This document shows positions 32,902 to 44,559 of a stretch of DNA of 64,000 nucleotides, one piece after another. The notes beneath the pieces are model-generated. The model saw nothing but the letters and a program-made list of their open reading frames with translations. It searched no databases and had not been told where the DNA came from. The DNA lies in contig JADNRX010000054.1 of NCBI GenBank assembly GCA_015501595.1, forward strand, positions 1 through 64,000. Direction: 5' to 3'. The stretch is from Hymenopellis radicata. Taxonomy: Eukaryota > Basidiomycota > Agaricomycetes > Agaricales > Physalacriaceae. How positions within the stretch are numbered: the first letter of the stretch is position 1; each line of letters begins with the position of its first letter. The translations under genes were made by a program, and so were the position numbers.

Positions 32902-35900
32902 ATGGGCGGACCGGTGGCGGTGCTGCGTCCGATCCGCGCGGACATCAGCACGTTTACAGCCGACGGAGGTCATGAGGATCATGAAGCGAAAACGCGGAGC
33001 GAACGCGCTTCACTTCTTACCACGAGGACGACCGCCATTATGACCTGGCACGGCCGCCTACAGGCCATATTCAAGAACAAGCGGCAGGTGAAAACATGGC
33101 TGCGATGTTGCGTTTCGCTCGCCGTGTCCTTGATCTTCCTGGTCGCAACGGATACGGATAATTTGCTCGGACAGGCCGCATTCTTCACTGGGTACGGCGC
33201 TCGTCGTTCCGTTTCTTCTTCTAAATCGCGTTTAGAATTCTCGCTGTGATGCTACCACCGTCTTTTGCCATTTCTCTCTTCATCATGGCCGCGTCCACGT
33301 TGATTGTTGGTGGGGTTTTTACATTCGATGTTGAACAACTCTCAAATTAAATCAGGCATGTGCCTTGGTTGGGCATGGGCATGCGCCGCTACCGCCGCGG
33401 CCATTTCGGTTCGCGATCGAGCATTACTCTCTCGACAAATGCAAGAGGTTCAAGCTTCGTATGTATAGCCGCCTTGTACCCATTTCTGTTCTGACTCAGA
33501 AAAAGGCTCGTCGATGGCGTATCGGTCCAAGCGCAACTCCAGCTGGCCATATTTCAAGGCAAATTTCTCGATCCTCGGTATGAACCCCACGCTCGAAACG
33601 CTTGTCTATTAAGCATGTTGCTAGGTCTTCGGCCGTGTACGGCGCATTCCTGTTCATTGGAACATTTTTCCTGGGCACCATCAACGCCTTCCGCCCAAAG
33701 CTGGCCGTCTTGACCATCTTTGCGACCATTATTCTGGATGTCCAGTGTTCATATGCCCCTGGTAGGACGTCGCACCTTTGTTCCATCCTTATATCGCTGA
33801 CATGCAGCCAAAGGATTTCCAACAGCGCAATATACCCTTGTGAAGTTAATTCTCATTCCAAGCGGATTCTACATAGCCATCGCCCTTGTTTGTCTTCTCC
33901 TCATTTTTCCGGAATCGTTAAACCACGTCTGGCTGTACGTCCGTCCTTTATTATAACAACTATGCCACTAACATCCACTCAGTACGATTCTCGGGGATGG
34001 AGTGCTAAAGGTTGGTGTTGTATTTCCGCTGCCGTCCGCGCTCAACCATCTCTCCAGCCAATACACGATATTTTCAACCTTCAGGTTGAGTCGCTCTCGA
34101 TTGACCCTGGAGACAAGGAAGGTTTCGCTGCTCTGTTTCAACGTGGAAAGGTAGCCCGAGCAATGCTTGTTGGCGGATATCAGGGCCTCCAAGGTCAAAT
34201 CGCCCTCATAGACCTGGAGCCCAGCGTCGGACGCTTAGGCGCTCATGATTTGAAGGAGATAAATAAAGAACTCAGGGGACTCGCCATCCAAATCTCGTAC
34301 GTTTCTTTCGCATATCTACTCCTGTGAACTTACCTGTCTGATTTAGTGGCATGCATACGTTTTTGAACGCTGTAAACGACATGCATACCCAACGGTTGCA
34401 CGTAGGGCAGGGGCGCGCTGCAACGCGTCTTAAGCGTCTCAACGAGAAGGAGATTGAGCACGGACATGACCTAACCTCGCTCTTACCACTTCTACAAGCT
34501 GCGTCGACGGCCCTTCTTGGTGCTTGCGGAGACGGTATGGACAAGCTTGAAGCCTGGGTACAGGACTGCAACTCGGGACGATGGACATGGCTAATATCTT
34601 CGCCTTCACCCCAGAGGATCGCGGAGCGGAAGAAAGGGCTGGAGGGGTGCGTGGCCAAGTTGAAGCAAGCCATGGAGGAATTTGAGAACGTGGAACGCGT
34701 GCGCATGATCAAACCATTTGAGAAATGTTTCGATCCGGTAACGGGAAAGCCGCTGAGTCGTGCTGGGGCAAAATCGGCGTTGGAGGCAGACTTTTCTGTG
34801 AGGTGCTCATTTTTCCTTTGTGGCGTTAAGAATCACCGATAAATGTAATCATGCAGGTCTCTTTTTATATGCTTTACGTTTCTGGACACGCTCGGCGCAT
34901 TCGCCTTCTCGCTGCACAAAATGCTTACCCTTGTTGTACGATTGGATGCGGAACGACCCCGTCCGAGAGTATGGATGCCCATTGGTATGGGCAGTCTCGG
35001 CGGGAAACTAAAGGGGACGATGTCGGCCGATACGGACGTGAACCCCATTGCTATGGGCACCCCCACAGATCCTTTCAAATTCGAGAGCGCCGCCGGATCG
35101 GAGGAGACTGTCGCAGAAACGGGGAAGGATGTTGGGCTGGACGACGATGGTGTTCATCGCCGCGGTATGTAAGCCTTTCTTGCTGACATGGAAAGGCGTA
35201 TTGACTGTACGGTCACAGCTCGGGACCCGGACGCCCTTGCTCCGAAAACTGCGCTTGGTCGCTTTTCGCTGAAGGTTGCCGCTTTCATTCGCTTCCTTAG
35301 ATCTCCACAGGGTGTCTTTGCTCTACGATATGCTATTGTCTCTGTCGCGTTGTGGATCCCAACTGTGTGCTTGTCGAGTACTTGGTTTACGTATAACAAC
35401 CGAGGATTGTGGGCATTAATCATGGCACAGGTAAATGTCGTTCTTCCATGATCACGAACGAACCATCTAACGACTGCGATATCTAGACGGGCCTTTCGGT
35501 TTTCGCAGGTGATCAGGTATGTCCTCGTGCATCACTTATCGAATCATGATTCCTGAAGCAAGGTCCATAGATCTTTAGTTTCATTGCTCGCCTTTCTGCG
35601 ACTATCTTCGGGTTACTCCGTTAGTATTGCGACTCGTCTGTTTCTAGGTCTAATCTCGCTGTCACAGTCGGTCTGGTATGTTGGTACATCGGTGCTGGCA
35701 GTGGAAACGGAAACGCCTATGGAATCGTAGTGGTATCTGTACGTCAAGCCTCTTCTCGTCCTTCTTCCGGTGTTGATCCTTTTGCAGACTTTCTTCATTG
35801 CCCCTTTCTTGTTCATGGAGATCAATGCTGCCCCCGCGCTCAGGCCGTTCTGGACTATGATTGGAGTGACTGCTATCTTCGGTTAGCTTCCTTTAAATTC

Positions 35901-37472
35901 GGAGTGACTGGATATAACTATATGGCCGCAGTTGTTGGATACAGTTGGGTCGATAAGCATCAAGCAGTGTCAGTCAATCCCGGTGCAGGGATTCACCTCG
36001 CCTGGAAGCGCGCGTATGTCTCGTCTCTGTGCAGTTAATGCGTATCTGCTGATATTCGTTCCAGATTGTTGATCATCATTGGCTTTACCGCCGGCGTGAG
36101 TTCTTCCGTTTGCTCACCAGAAACCTTCCATCAACCTCTTCACAGTTCATTGTTATGATGTTTCCGCGTCCAACATCATCCCGAGTTTTCGTCCGGAAAT
36201 CACTTGCCGCCGATTTGGATGAGCTCAGTCACATTCTCGCGGCGGAGGTCGAAGCGTTTCTTGCGGAAGAGCGGCGCGCTCGTGATGGATTCTATGAGAA
36301 GGTCAAGATGGTTGGGGAAGGTGCGGAAGCCACGGCTTCTCCAAAGGAGCTTAGGATGCGCAGGTTCACTCCGAAAATGTTGGCTGTTTCTGTATGTCCT
36401 TCGCGCATCTGCTGCGGTGCCTGTTACTGACTTGCGTCCCAGACGCGTCTTCAAGAACTTAATCCTTCGCTGCAGACAGCGAGATTGGAACCGCAAGTCC
36501 GGTAAGCATTGTTGTTGGACATGCCCAGTCCGAATCTGATCGGGTGCAGAGGAATGTGGCCTGCCGAAATGTACAAATCGCTACATGACAAAGAGTTAGT
36601 TGAAAAGATTGGAAGTTGGTGCAATTTTCAACTAACTTTCAACTTGCGGTGATTAGGGGACGTATTCTCATGGCGATGATCCTCCTTGTCGGAGCGCTCT
36701 CACGATTAGACACGAAATGGTGCAGCATCCTCGTCCACCATGTTCGTCCTCTCTTGGTCTCATGCCACGTCCTCTAACAAATCATCATAGACCCCCTTCA
36801 TGAACCCCAACTTCGTATGCTGTTACCTCGATATCCCACTGTCATGACCCCACTGATTATATGCTCCAGCTAGCCGACGTCTTCATGCACATTTCGATCC
36901 TATCAAGTTCGCTAGCACACAGCACCCCGTTGCCGCCTACCTTCCCCAGCTTACGGGACCGTCTTGTATACCATGAGCGGGTCATGAAGCAACGCCAACG
37001 CCATGAACAATGCGAGGAGCCGCAGCCGGATGATGCATCGTCTGTGGATGGTGATAGCCCGGAAGCACCAGGCAAGGTGGATGGGTCGTCAATTGGGTTC
37101 AAAGAGCTTTCGTTGAGCGTTCTCATGGTAAGTCCATTTCCTTTGTGAAGTTCGTTTGTATGGACACTGAATGCGATTGGCCTTGTAGGATCCCCAACTG
37201 CCGCCACATTCGACGGGTACGTGGCTGGCATAGGACTGAAAAGTGGCATACTCATGAAGTCATTCCTAGCGGTCATTGCCCTCTCAAATATTATTACGGT
37301 AAGAACTAGGTGCCGCCTCTTAACTTAGCTGACGTGCATTTCTTAATAGTTGATTGATGACGTGTCGGGCATCGTTAAGGAACTCTGTGGGGAGACGACA
37401 TTCCCCAGCTTGGACGTTCTCCACAGGCACTACTTGACGATGGAAGAAGAAGCTACGAATAAACAAGTATGA
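32902..37472 (+). CDS. Large ArAE/FUSC-type transporter, aromatic-acid-exporter-like
   Basis: About fifteen or more exons encode a protein of roughly a thousand residues. The N-terminal six-helix module carries WLRCCVSLAVSLIFLVA, LAVMLPPSFAISLFIM, LGWAWACAATAAA, FLFIGTFFLGTINAFRP and LVKLILIPSGFYIAIALVCLLL. A long soluble region follows (DAERPRPRVWMPIG; an Asp-rich loop around 35.1 kb). The second, FUSC-like helix set has FALRYAIVSVALWIPTVCL, APFLFMEINAAPALRPFWT and HLAWKRA. The C-terminal helical domain includes KELRMRRFTPKMLAVS, ILLVGALSRLDTKW, YHERVMKQRQRHE and VIALSNIITLIDDVSGIVKELCGE, ending at 37472. This is the order of PF10337-FUSC_2-PF10334 proteins, membrane transporters in fungi. 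ATG 32902 was chosen as the nearest start after upstream stops; ATG 33050 is possible. All junctions I tested join in phase. Confidence 0.85.
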
Positions 37473-37904
37473 TGTTTCCACGGGTTATAGTTGTGAGTCT
37501 TGTATTGGCTTTCCGAGTGTCCTGTATCTATAATATATACCTCTCCGTAATTGATATATTGTTGGTGTTGAAAATCTTGCTTCGACGACAGCTAGACCCT
37601 CGTCAACACTTGCACATTCGAGAACCGAGAAAGCGTACACCAGTTTCGTCGAGGGCGTCTGACGGGGAGACTGGAGGCCGCTTAAAAACAAACAGACGAT
37701 CCACGTCATGGTCAAGGATTGTGTCGATTTCTCACTGTAATCGAAGCTTGTCGATGCGCCGGCAGTACTACAGACGCCGGATGTCTTCTAAGACGGACGA
37801 CTACCTGCCAGTTGACGTACTGCCGCACACTCAGATGATTGATGAGCGTTACTCTATCGTCACCAAAATCGTTTTGCACCCCGACCACGACCTCGCTACT
37901 GTAT

Positions 37905-38488
37905 ATGCCAATGCAAGATCCAATCTCTGGCGGCTGTCTCTGCGGGGGCATATCATACAACATCTCCTTTCCAGAAAACGCTTTATACCCTCCAAGGTAA
38001 GCCTGATTTTGTGGGCAGCGAATCGGCTGAGAAAGTAACAATTTCCGTAGCCTCACACCTGCCAATGCACGCAGTGCCGCAAGCAATCGGGTGCTCTCAT
38101 CCTTCACCTCATCACCGTTCCTTGCTCTGATGTAACCTGGAATGGCACTAAGCCGTCCGAGTATACCTCGACGCCTGGCGTTGTGAGGCGCTTCTGCGAC
38201 GCGTGTGGGACCTCGCTTTCCTGGCAGTCTGAGCAGTACCCAGAGCAGATTGAGATCATGACGGGGACTCTTGATGAAGCGGTTTTGATGAGCGAGAAAG
38301 GGAAAGAGCTCGCGAAGGCTGTATACCAGACCTGGTGCTGTCGGTTCATCGGTGGCGTAACGGATATAATCGAAGACGGGAAGAGGTACGAGCAGGGCAG
38401 TGATAGCAAGTTGACCTCCGCCTACACGCCCGCTGTACAACGTGCTTCTTCTTGCATGACAAGCGTTCACGAGGATCGGTTACCGTGA
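37905..38488 (+). CDS. GFA-domain (glutathione-dependent formaldehyde-activating family) protein
   Basis: Exon 1 carries the CxC zinc motif GGCLCGGISYNI. After a short intron (donor GTAAGC at about 37996, acceptor about 38050) comes HTCQCTQCRKQSGALIL, giving C-x-C-x2-C, and then RFCDACGTSLSW, giving C-x2-C. This is the zinc-binding layout of the GFA/CENP-V fold. TGTLDE and YQTWCCRF follow as in family members. The simple splice is one base out of phase, so one base is missing or the donor lies elsewhere. The substrate is not known; few members act on the formaldehyde-glutathione adduct. Confidence 0.72.
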
Positions 38489-39204
38489 TGTTAATCTTAA
38501 GCCCATACAAAGCCACCAGCACGGTTAAGCTTTCCGGTTTTATTTGTACACGCCCGAGTTATTAGCATGGGTATCATTGTGAACGAAACTACGCATTGTA
38601 CTTTTGATGGCTCAGTGCTTACTAGTCCCAACGTCAAGGAGCCGCAGAGCGACAATTACAGATGGTAGCTTTCAGTTGCGATCGCGGTCTCACGTTCGAC
38701 ACGCATGCAGCACACCATAGATGATAGATCACGATACACCATGGAAGGCCTAGAACTAGGAACAGCTCTGATGAACGCAGCGGGATTGAAAACTGAGTGT
38801 CAGCCATTACCACGCTGGTACTTCCATACTCACACGTCGAAGCTGAAAGACTATCTTATTCCTCTTCGTCCGCCGTAAGTGTACCAACTTGAAGTTCCAG
38901 TGCAAGTGCAAGTGACATGGCATTTGCCATTTGGCACAATTCAATATCTGCCACAGGCTACCTTCAGTTCAAATCAGCTTGTAGAATCTTGGTTCTAGTA
39001 CAAGATTTTCCAAAGTCGCCGCCATCTTAACCCCATTGTCAAGCTCATCACACCTCATTCGCAGACATGGGGTCTCTTTCTGCCGTAAGCATTGAATCCA
39101 GTCCACATCCAAGCAGAAGTAAGCGCGTGAATGGTCTCTGGGGTCACCCACGCAGGTTCCACAAAAGGTTTCAATGCGGCCTGTCGTCCACCCGGTCACC
39201 CATC
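38489..39204. other. Intergenic, no gene recognised
   Basis: Contains the upstream flank of the zinc-cluster gene. An ATG at 39067 opens the same frame, but the family start is at 39205. Confidence 0.35.
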
Positions 39205-40520
39205 ATGGCGCAAACCGAGTTCATGATTGGCGTGGAGCCATTTCTTTTCAAAATCAAAGGAGGGCCCATGCCACCCTCCTTCGCCCTCATGCAAAACTCC
39301 TTCGTCGAACTAGCTGCTGTATATCGAGCGGGCCCCGAGCAGCAAGGCCAAGTCGCTTATCGCGAGTATAATCACTACAAAAGGCTTTCAGAGATTACTG
39401 TAGTATTACGACCTGATGTTCACTGGGTGTTACGCGTTACGAGTATGAACTAACAAACTTGTAGTTCATTCAGGGTCTGATTACTGTAAAAGGAGCGGCG
39501 GCGGCAGCCGCCGCGACGAAAAATTCCTTTTTGGGCTTGCCGACGCACAAATTTTGGCCTGTTACGTGTTACGGGTGGCGAATTAGTTCAGTTCACGACC
39601 CGATGTTACGCGTTATGTGAACATCGGGTCGTAACACTACAGTATGGTATGTCGATGCCCAGATATATTCCACCTGTCCCCTCACTCGAACTCTATTGCT
39701 AGACCGATACTTTTCTCCAAAACGTCGCGACGCTGTCGAGTCGGAAGCCCTTGCAGATGTTTGGGAGCACCCCTAACTCCCAAGGAATGCAGCTTTTCCG
39801 CAAGCTGTGTTCCCAAGCGAAGCGATGGCGGATGGATGACGGTCCGGGATCTCTACGTCAAATAAAGCGGGATGCCGACCTCCAAGCACAGCGCGACGGC
39901 GCGTACTTTCGCTTTTCTGAATCTCCTCCACCGGACGATGAAGGGCCTGTTGCAGAATTGGGCGCAGCTGCTCCGGACAATGAGGATGCTGATACGAGCA
40001 CAGCTACGGGACAGGCTGAGGAGTCGGAGAACCCCTCGGTAGCGGCGCGTATTCGCCATCGGCATCTCCACTCCCAGGCTTCCCCGTCGTCCGCGCGCAG
40101 GGAACGCAACACTCGATATCCCAGTCGGGTGCCCAAGCGCAGCCTCCGCTATCGCAGCCCTGCCGACTCTTCAGACAACTCCTACTCTGCGAAAGACGAT
40201 GATGTGCGCACGGATTTGCAGTTTAGATCACTCCAGTCGATGCGCGAGAAGGGTATCGGGCAGAACGCCATCTATAAGCTGCTCCTCAAAGGGCCGAAGG
40301 AGCCAGTGGTACCTGCGGCAAGTTGACAGTTCTGCATTGTGTCGTAATTTCATCGTTGACATCGGCATTGTAGTGTTCAGAATGCGAGAAGACGAACGCC
40401 ATTTGCTATAGAGTCATAGGGAAAAAGGGTAAGAAGGGGAGATGGCCAGCGTGCCTGAGATGCGGCGCTATGTCTCGTAAGTGCTCGCACTGTGAGAAGG
40501 ACGTGGAGGATGAGAAATGA
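39205..40520 (+). CDS. C-terminal zinc-cluster family protein, copy 1 (MITE at its first donor)
   Basis: Three exons give about 318 residues. Exon 1 (39205-39399, 65 codons) holds the family N-terminal domain: EFMIGVEPFLFKIKGGPMPP, QNSFVELAAVY, AYREY. Exon 2 (39703-40317) begins TDTFLQN and has KRWRMDDGPGSLRQ, then a charged disordered region and a helix (SLQSMREKGIGQNAIYKLLL). Exon 3 (40374-40520) carries C-x2-C-x6-C-x15-C-x2-C-x6-C-x2-C (ECEKTNAIC, ACLRCGAM, KCSHC). Intron 2 starts GC rather than GT. A MITE lies inside intron 1 and now forms the splice donor (GTAGTA at 39400), keeping exon 1 the same length as in copy 2. A nuclear nucleic-acid-binding role is inferred from the cluster and the basic loop. 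Confidence 0.7.
39398..39642. mobile_element. 245-bp TA-flanked MITE, copy 2
   Basis: 26-base terminal inverted repeats with two mismatches (CTGTAGTATTACGACCTGAT.. at 39398-39423; complement at 39617-39642) are flanked by TA at 39396-39397 and 39643-39644. It shares with copy 1 the CTGTA start, the ACGAAAAATTCCTTTTT core and repeated TTACGCGTTA-type words. Removing the element and one TA restores GAGATTATG followed by GTATGTCG, the exon end and splice donor found in the paralogue. Confidence 0.85.
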
Positions 40521-40712
40521 GCTGCTGTGCGAGAGAGGGTGACCATCAATAACGTACATTCTTGCTCGCCCTCCGCATGTCTGTATATCATCTGTAACCT
40601 GCAATCCTTTTACCACCACCACCATTTCGGTGAGGATTACCTGGTAGTGAGACCACGCAGCGTTCGCTCGCTGCAGACCTGGACCACGGACTGCGGACCA
40701 CTGGCAAACACT

Positions 40713-41189
40713 ATGTCCAGTCCCCTCGCTGCCATTCCCATCCTGACTGGTGGATCGCCGCCATGTCCTTCCTTAGCCCATTCTCCCCCAACGTCGCAAA
40801 CTGCAGCGCCGTTTTATCCGGACGTACGTGACCGAGCTGCCTGTGCAAGGTTCAGACTGCGCCGCAAGGCTGCAAGGGCCCGACGTCTCCCACACCCCCA
40901 TTGCCAACATGCCACGTTGTCGGAGGACGTCGCCGTCCTCTGCGGACATGTCGAACAGCTGTACGAGCTCGTCTTAGCCATGCAGCAGACCACTGCGGAG
41001 AACTCTGGTGTCATTCATTCCCTGGTGCGCAACGTGTCGAGCGTTCTCGTCACCGCCTTCCCACAATCATTCCCGATATCCACACTCTCTCGAAACCCAA
41101 CTACGCCAACTCAGGCAGACACAGACACTACATTCCCTCACCCTTTGCCACCAGCAATACCTCAGTCTCCTCCGCCTCTGTCGACATAG
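40713..41189 (+). CDS. Hypothetical Pro/Ser-rich protein with a helical core
   Basis: A single-exon frame of 158 residues from MSSPLAAIPILTGG. The centre is basic (FRLRRKAARARRLPH) followed by a likely helix (SEDVAVLCGHVEQLYELVLAMQ). Both ends are rich in Pro, Ser and Thr. It follows the zinc-cluster gene by about 190 bases on the same strand. No family was recognised. A longer upstream in-frame extension from 40527 adds unconvincing sequence. Confidence 0.4.
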   Translation: MSSPLAAIPILTGGSPPCPSLAHSPPTSQTAAPFYPDVRDRAACARFRLRRKAARARRLPHPHCQHATLSEDVAVLCGHVEQLYELVLAMQQTTAENSGVIHSLVRNVSSVLVTAFPQSFPISTLSRNPTTPTQADTDTTFPHPLPPAIPQSPPPLST

Positions 41190-41884
41190 TCTTGGCTTTG
41201 AGTGGGGGTCTTAGGGCGCGGTGGCTCGGAGTTTTAAAATCAGCTCGGCCCGAGTAAAGCGACGGCAAAATCTGTATCTCGCTTTGCTCAGATGGCTCTG
41301 TTACTCTAATTTCGACGTTATTTGCGTGTCTACGGACTCCATTATCTGTGACTGGGTTGATGATCTTAGTCTTACTGTTGCGTGCAAAGTCGAGAAACTC
41401 CGAGCAGCCCAACTTGACCTCGCAGTTCATATTCATGGCGGAAAGGACATTATCTGTGTTAGCGGGACGTAGGAGGTAGTTGAGCCTGAATAGCAGTAAA
41501 CGGGTACGGGAATGGCACGATGACCATCCAAGGATATGGTTGATAGTGGGTGTGGGTGTACGGGACCGGCGTGGATGAGACGGGATTGCTGTGGTCAGCC
41601 TCATCAGACTCCAGCTCAATATTGGACAGCATCGAGAGTCAAAAAAACGCGTATTGCTATCGGATTACAGCGCGTACAGGTGTTTTCTGTGGCAGAGAAG
41701 AATTTACACAGCCACCAAAAGCTTTGCATCCATCTTGCCGTCGTGCCGTTTCAACTCCGCCATTTGAAATAGCCACCGCCCACTAAGGCCCCCCATCAAA
41801 GACCAGACTTTATAATAGAAGGGAACGATTGTCTTCCCTTCGCCATAAAGTCGGGTATCGAGACTACTGTCGACACCGTTACCA

Positions 41885-42223
41885 TTGGCTGACGCTGTCC
41901 CGCATTCGTCCGAATCTACACCGCGTTCGGGAATAGCCTCCGTATTACCACCGCCATCCCTCAGGGTTGACTCACCACCTTCGTCGATACCACCACCGTC
42001 TGTTCCTCACGAAGGCTTGCGTCCACGCCCATCCAGTGCGAAAAGCAGTTCGCTACCTGGCTTGAAGGGCGCCTTCAATCAGCCACGACGTGTTCCCATT
42101 AACGGAGCCGTGTCGTCATCTGGTGGTGTTCCATTCAACTTACCTTCGAAGGATACGTTTGACCAGTCACTGCGCGGGCTGAAGGGTATGTTTAGTAAAA
42201 GGAAGATGGATTTCGGCTTGTAA
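41885..42223 (+). CDS. C-terminal part of an unrecognised Ser/Pro-rich protein
   Basis: An open frame without an ATG at its left end reads DAVPHSSESTPRSG, PPSSIPPPSVP and ends in SKDTFDQSLRGLKGMFSKRK. A conserved-looking repeat is LPGLKGAF and LRGLKGMF, about 60 residues apart, in both cases next to basic or aromatic residues. The start must lie in an exon I could not find between about 41.2 and 41.9 kb. Confidence 0.4.
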   Translation: MADAVPHSSESTPRSGIASVLPPPSLRVDSPPSSIPPPSVPHEGLRPRPSSAKSSSLPGLKGAFNQPRRVPINGAVSSSGGVPFNLPSKDTFDQSLRGLKGMFSKRKMDFGL

Positions 42224-42803
42224 CAGCGGACTCTACATTTGTTTATACTTCTCACCTAGCATGCATCCTCTTCCACTTTCTGTGCGACCTCCCATGTGTC
42301 ATCGACACCACCTTCGAACGGTACCCTTTCCTGATGGAGAGAGCTGGTCATCTGGTTGAACCTTGGTTCTCTGGAGTTAGGCAGGATTTGGGCAGGGCAT
42401 TTTGGGTTATATTGGCGGATTAGAAGCATGATTACTTACCATATTGGGTCCGTCGAGGCATTTTGTCCTTAGTCACTAGTTTGGCGGAGGCGGATATCAT
42501 AACTTCTCATTCTCATCAAGCTCTCCAAGGTTGTATCCGCCACGCCACCACCAACACCACCGCAAGTTGACCGCAAGTGATAACTCCTGCACGCTCCTTT
42601 CCTGTGTATTGCAGGTGTTCGTGAGCAATGGCTACCGTGATGGCCATCCTAGGTTCACGATTAGGCTCCTCGGTCTTATTATAAGATAAATGGTTCTTCT
42701 TCAACCTTATATCATTGTAAGTAATGGTATCTGGGGTCTGAAATGCAGGGGTCTGACTGCGTTTTTTGAACTCCAACGGTCTTTCATCCGTACAGTCACC
42801 GCC

Positions 42804-43883
42804 ATGCCGCAGAACGAGTTCATGCTTGGCGTCGCGCCATTCCTATTCAAGATTAAAGGCGGTCCTATGCCGCCATCTTTTGCAGTCGCTCAAAACTCTT
42901 TCGCCGAACTGGTGATGGTCTACCAAGCGGGCCCCCAGCAGAAGGGCCATGTCGCCTACCGCGAGTACGAATTTCGCAAAAGACTCTCTGAGATAATGGT
43001 ATGGTCCCCACATGTATTTGACCTGTCATCTCAACCGGCCACCTCTACTAGACTGACTCGTTCATGAACAACATCGCCGCGTTGTCAGACATGGACCCAT
43101 ACCAAATGTTCGAAGCGATTCCTGGATCCAAAGGTCTGCAGCTCTTTCGAGAGCTGTACTTGGAGGCTAAGCGATGGCGCATGGACGACGGTCCTGGCTC
43201 TTTGCGTCAAATGAAGCGGGACGCAGACCGTCAGGCTCAGGACGATGGCGCATACTTTCGCCTTGACGAATCACCTCCACCAAAGAATAACGGCCCTGCT
43301 GCGCAATGGAGTGCGGACACTCAGAGAGACGAGACTCCGGATAGTAACAGGCGTTCAGGAACAGGACAAGTTCAAGAGAGCCTGCTTGCCCATGCGCGCC
43401 AGGAAGCGCGCGTAACGGAGCGTATGCTACGCCGTCGCAGTGTAGGCCCCTCATCCATGCCCAGAGATCATAGTACTCGGCAGTCCAGCCACGCGCCCCA
43501 GCGTGGTCTACGTAATCTCAGCCCTAGTGACTCATCAGAACTCTCCGACGCTACCAGCGATGATGACCTGCCCTTGCATTTGCGGGAAGAATCGGTGAAA
43601 TCATTGCGTCGGAGAGGTATGCACCGCAACCAGATTTACAAGCTCCTTCTGACTCGGCGCAAAGAGCCAACTTTGCCATCGGTAAGTTCTCGATTTCGCG
43701 CTGTGTTGAGGTTCATCTTTGCTGACGGTAACACAGTGCTCGGAATGTGAGAAGATGGGGGCAGTATGCTACAAACTGGTCGGGAAGAAAGGAAAGACAG
43801 GGAAATGGCCGGCTTGCCTACGATGTGAGGCCATGGCTCGTAAGTGTTCACTTTGCGAGAAGGACATGGATGATGAAAATTGA
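42804..43883 (+). CDS. C-terminal zinc-cluster family protein, copy 2
   Basis: The best-preserved member. Exons 42804-42998, 43052-43681 and 43737-43883 join in phase 0 to 323 residues. Exon 1 has FMLGVAPFLFKIKGGPMPPS and QKGHVAYREYEFRKRLSEIM. Exon 2 has DPYQMFEAIPGSKGLQLF and KRWRMDDGPGSLRQMK, a long Ser/Arg/Gln-rich linker and RRRGMHRNQIYKLLL. Exon 3 carries seven Cys with spacing C-x2-C-x6-C-x15-C-x2-C-x6-C-x2-C and a Lys/Gly-rich loop. The first six Cys copy the spacing of a Zn2Cys6 cluster except for the longer loop. It lies 2.3 kb downstream of copy 1 in the same orientation, so it arose by tandem duplication. No known family name is assigned. Confidence 0.78.
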
Positions 43884-44559
43884 GCGGCGCAGAGGGTTGC
43901 TCGAAAGGGATGAAGCTTCTTTTATATCCATATGTAATATTGGTATTTTGTTCGTTGAGAAGGCCGTTGTATGATACTAGTGGTTGTTCTACGTTTCTGT
44001 GCCGTTGTACACGCACTGTGTCTGTTCTGTCCACATGTAGACTGAAGCAAATGACACCTTTTGGCTCAGTCTTCGTACATCCGGGACTGCTGAGCTTGAA
44101 GAAACGACAAAGTCAAGTATCGGTTAGTACGACGCGCGGAGTCGCCCCGACAACTCGTTACAGTGGAACCTATACATGCCGGCGTACAGCACCGGCGTTA
44201 TCTGCCTCTTCCATTCCTAACTCAGCGTTTGTGACGCATCAGTAGGAACGACTTGGGGACTCGTCGAGTGATAACAGCAAAGAGCACAAGTGGAAACGCT
44301 AACTCGCACTCACGTACTCATAATCAAAATCCGTTTTACGCGTCGATCGGCTTCTTTAGCGCGTTTCTGTAGCGATAAGCGATCTAGAACAGAAGTGATC
44401 TCTTTCCTTGACGCCTCTGTTGGTCTCATCGAGGAAAGTTATTGTCATTTCGGTACAAGGCGTCGCCACTATTATTCCACGTTTCATTACACGGATGATT
44501 TCATCTTCTTTTGACTATCTGAGATATTGCGGCACAGCCGGTTTCCCGACCAGTGTGTC
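43884..44559. other. Intergenic, no gene recognised
   Basis: Three-prime flanks of two converging genes. A few short frames, no motifs. Confidence 0.35.

Noticed and set aside
37712..38470. 252-residue minus-strand frame
   Set aside because: It is antisense to the GFA gene, whose Cys motifs and exon order are convincing; the antisense product has no family.
41128..41619. 163-residue minus-strand frame
   Set aside because: It partly overlaps the antisense of the 40.7-41.2 kb frame and shows no recognisable domain or splice structure.
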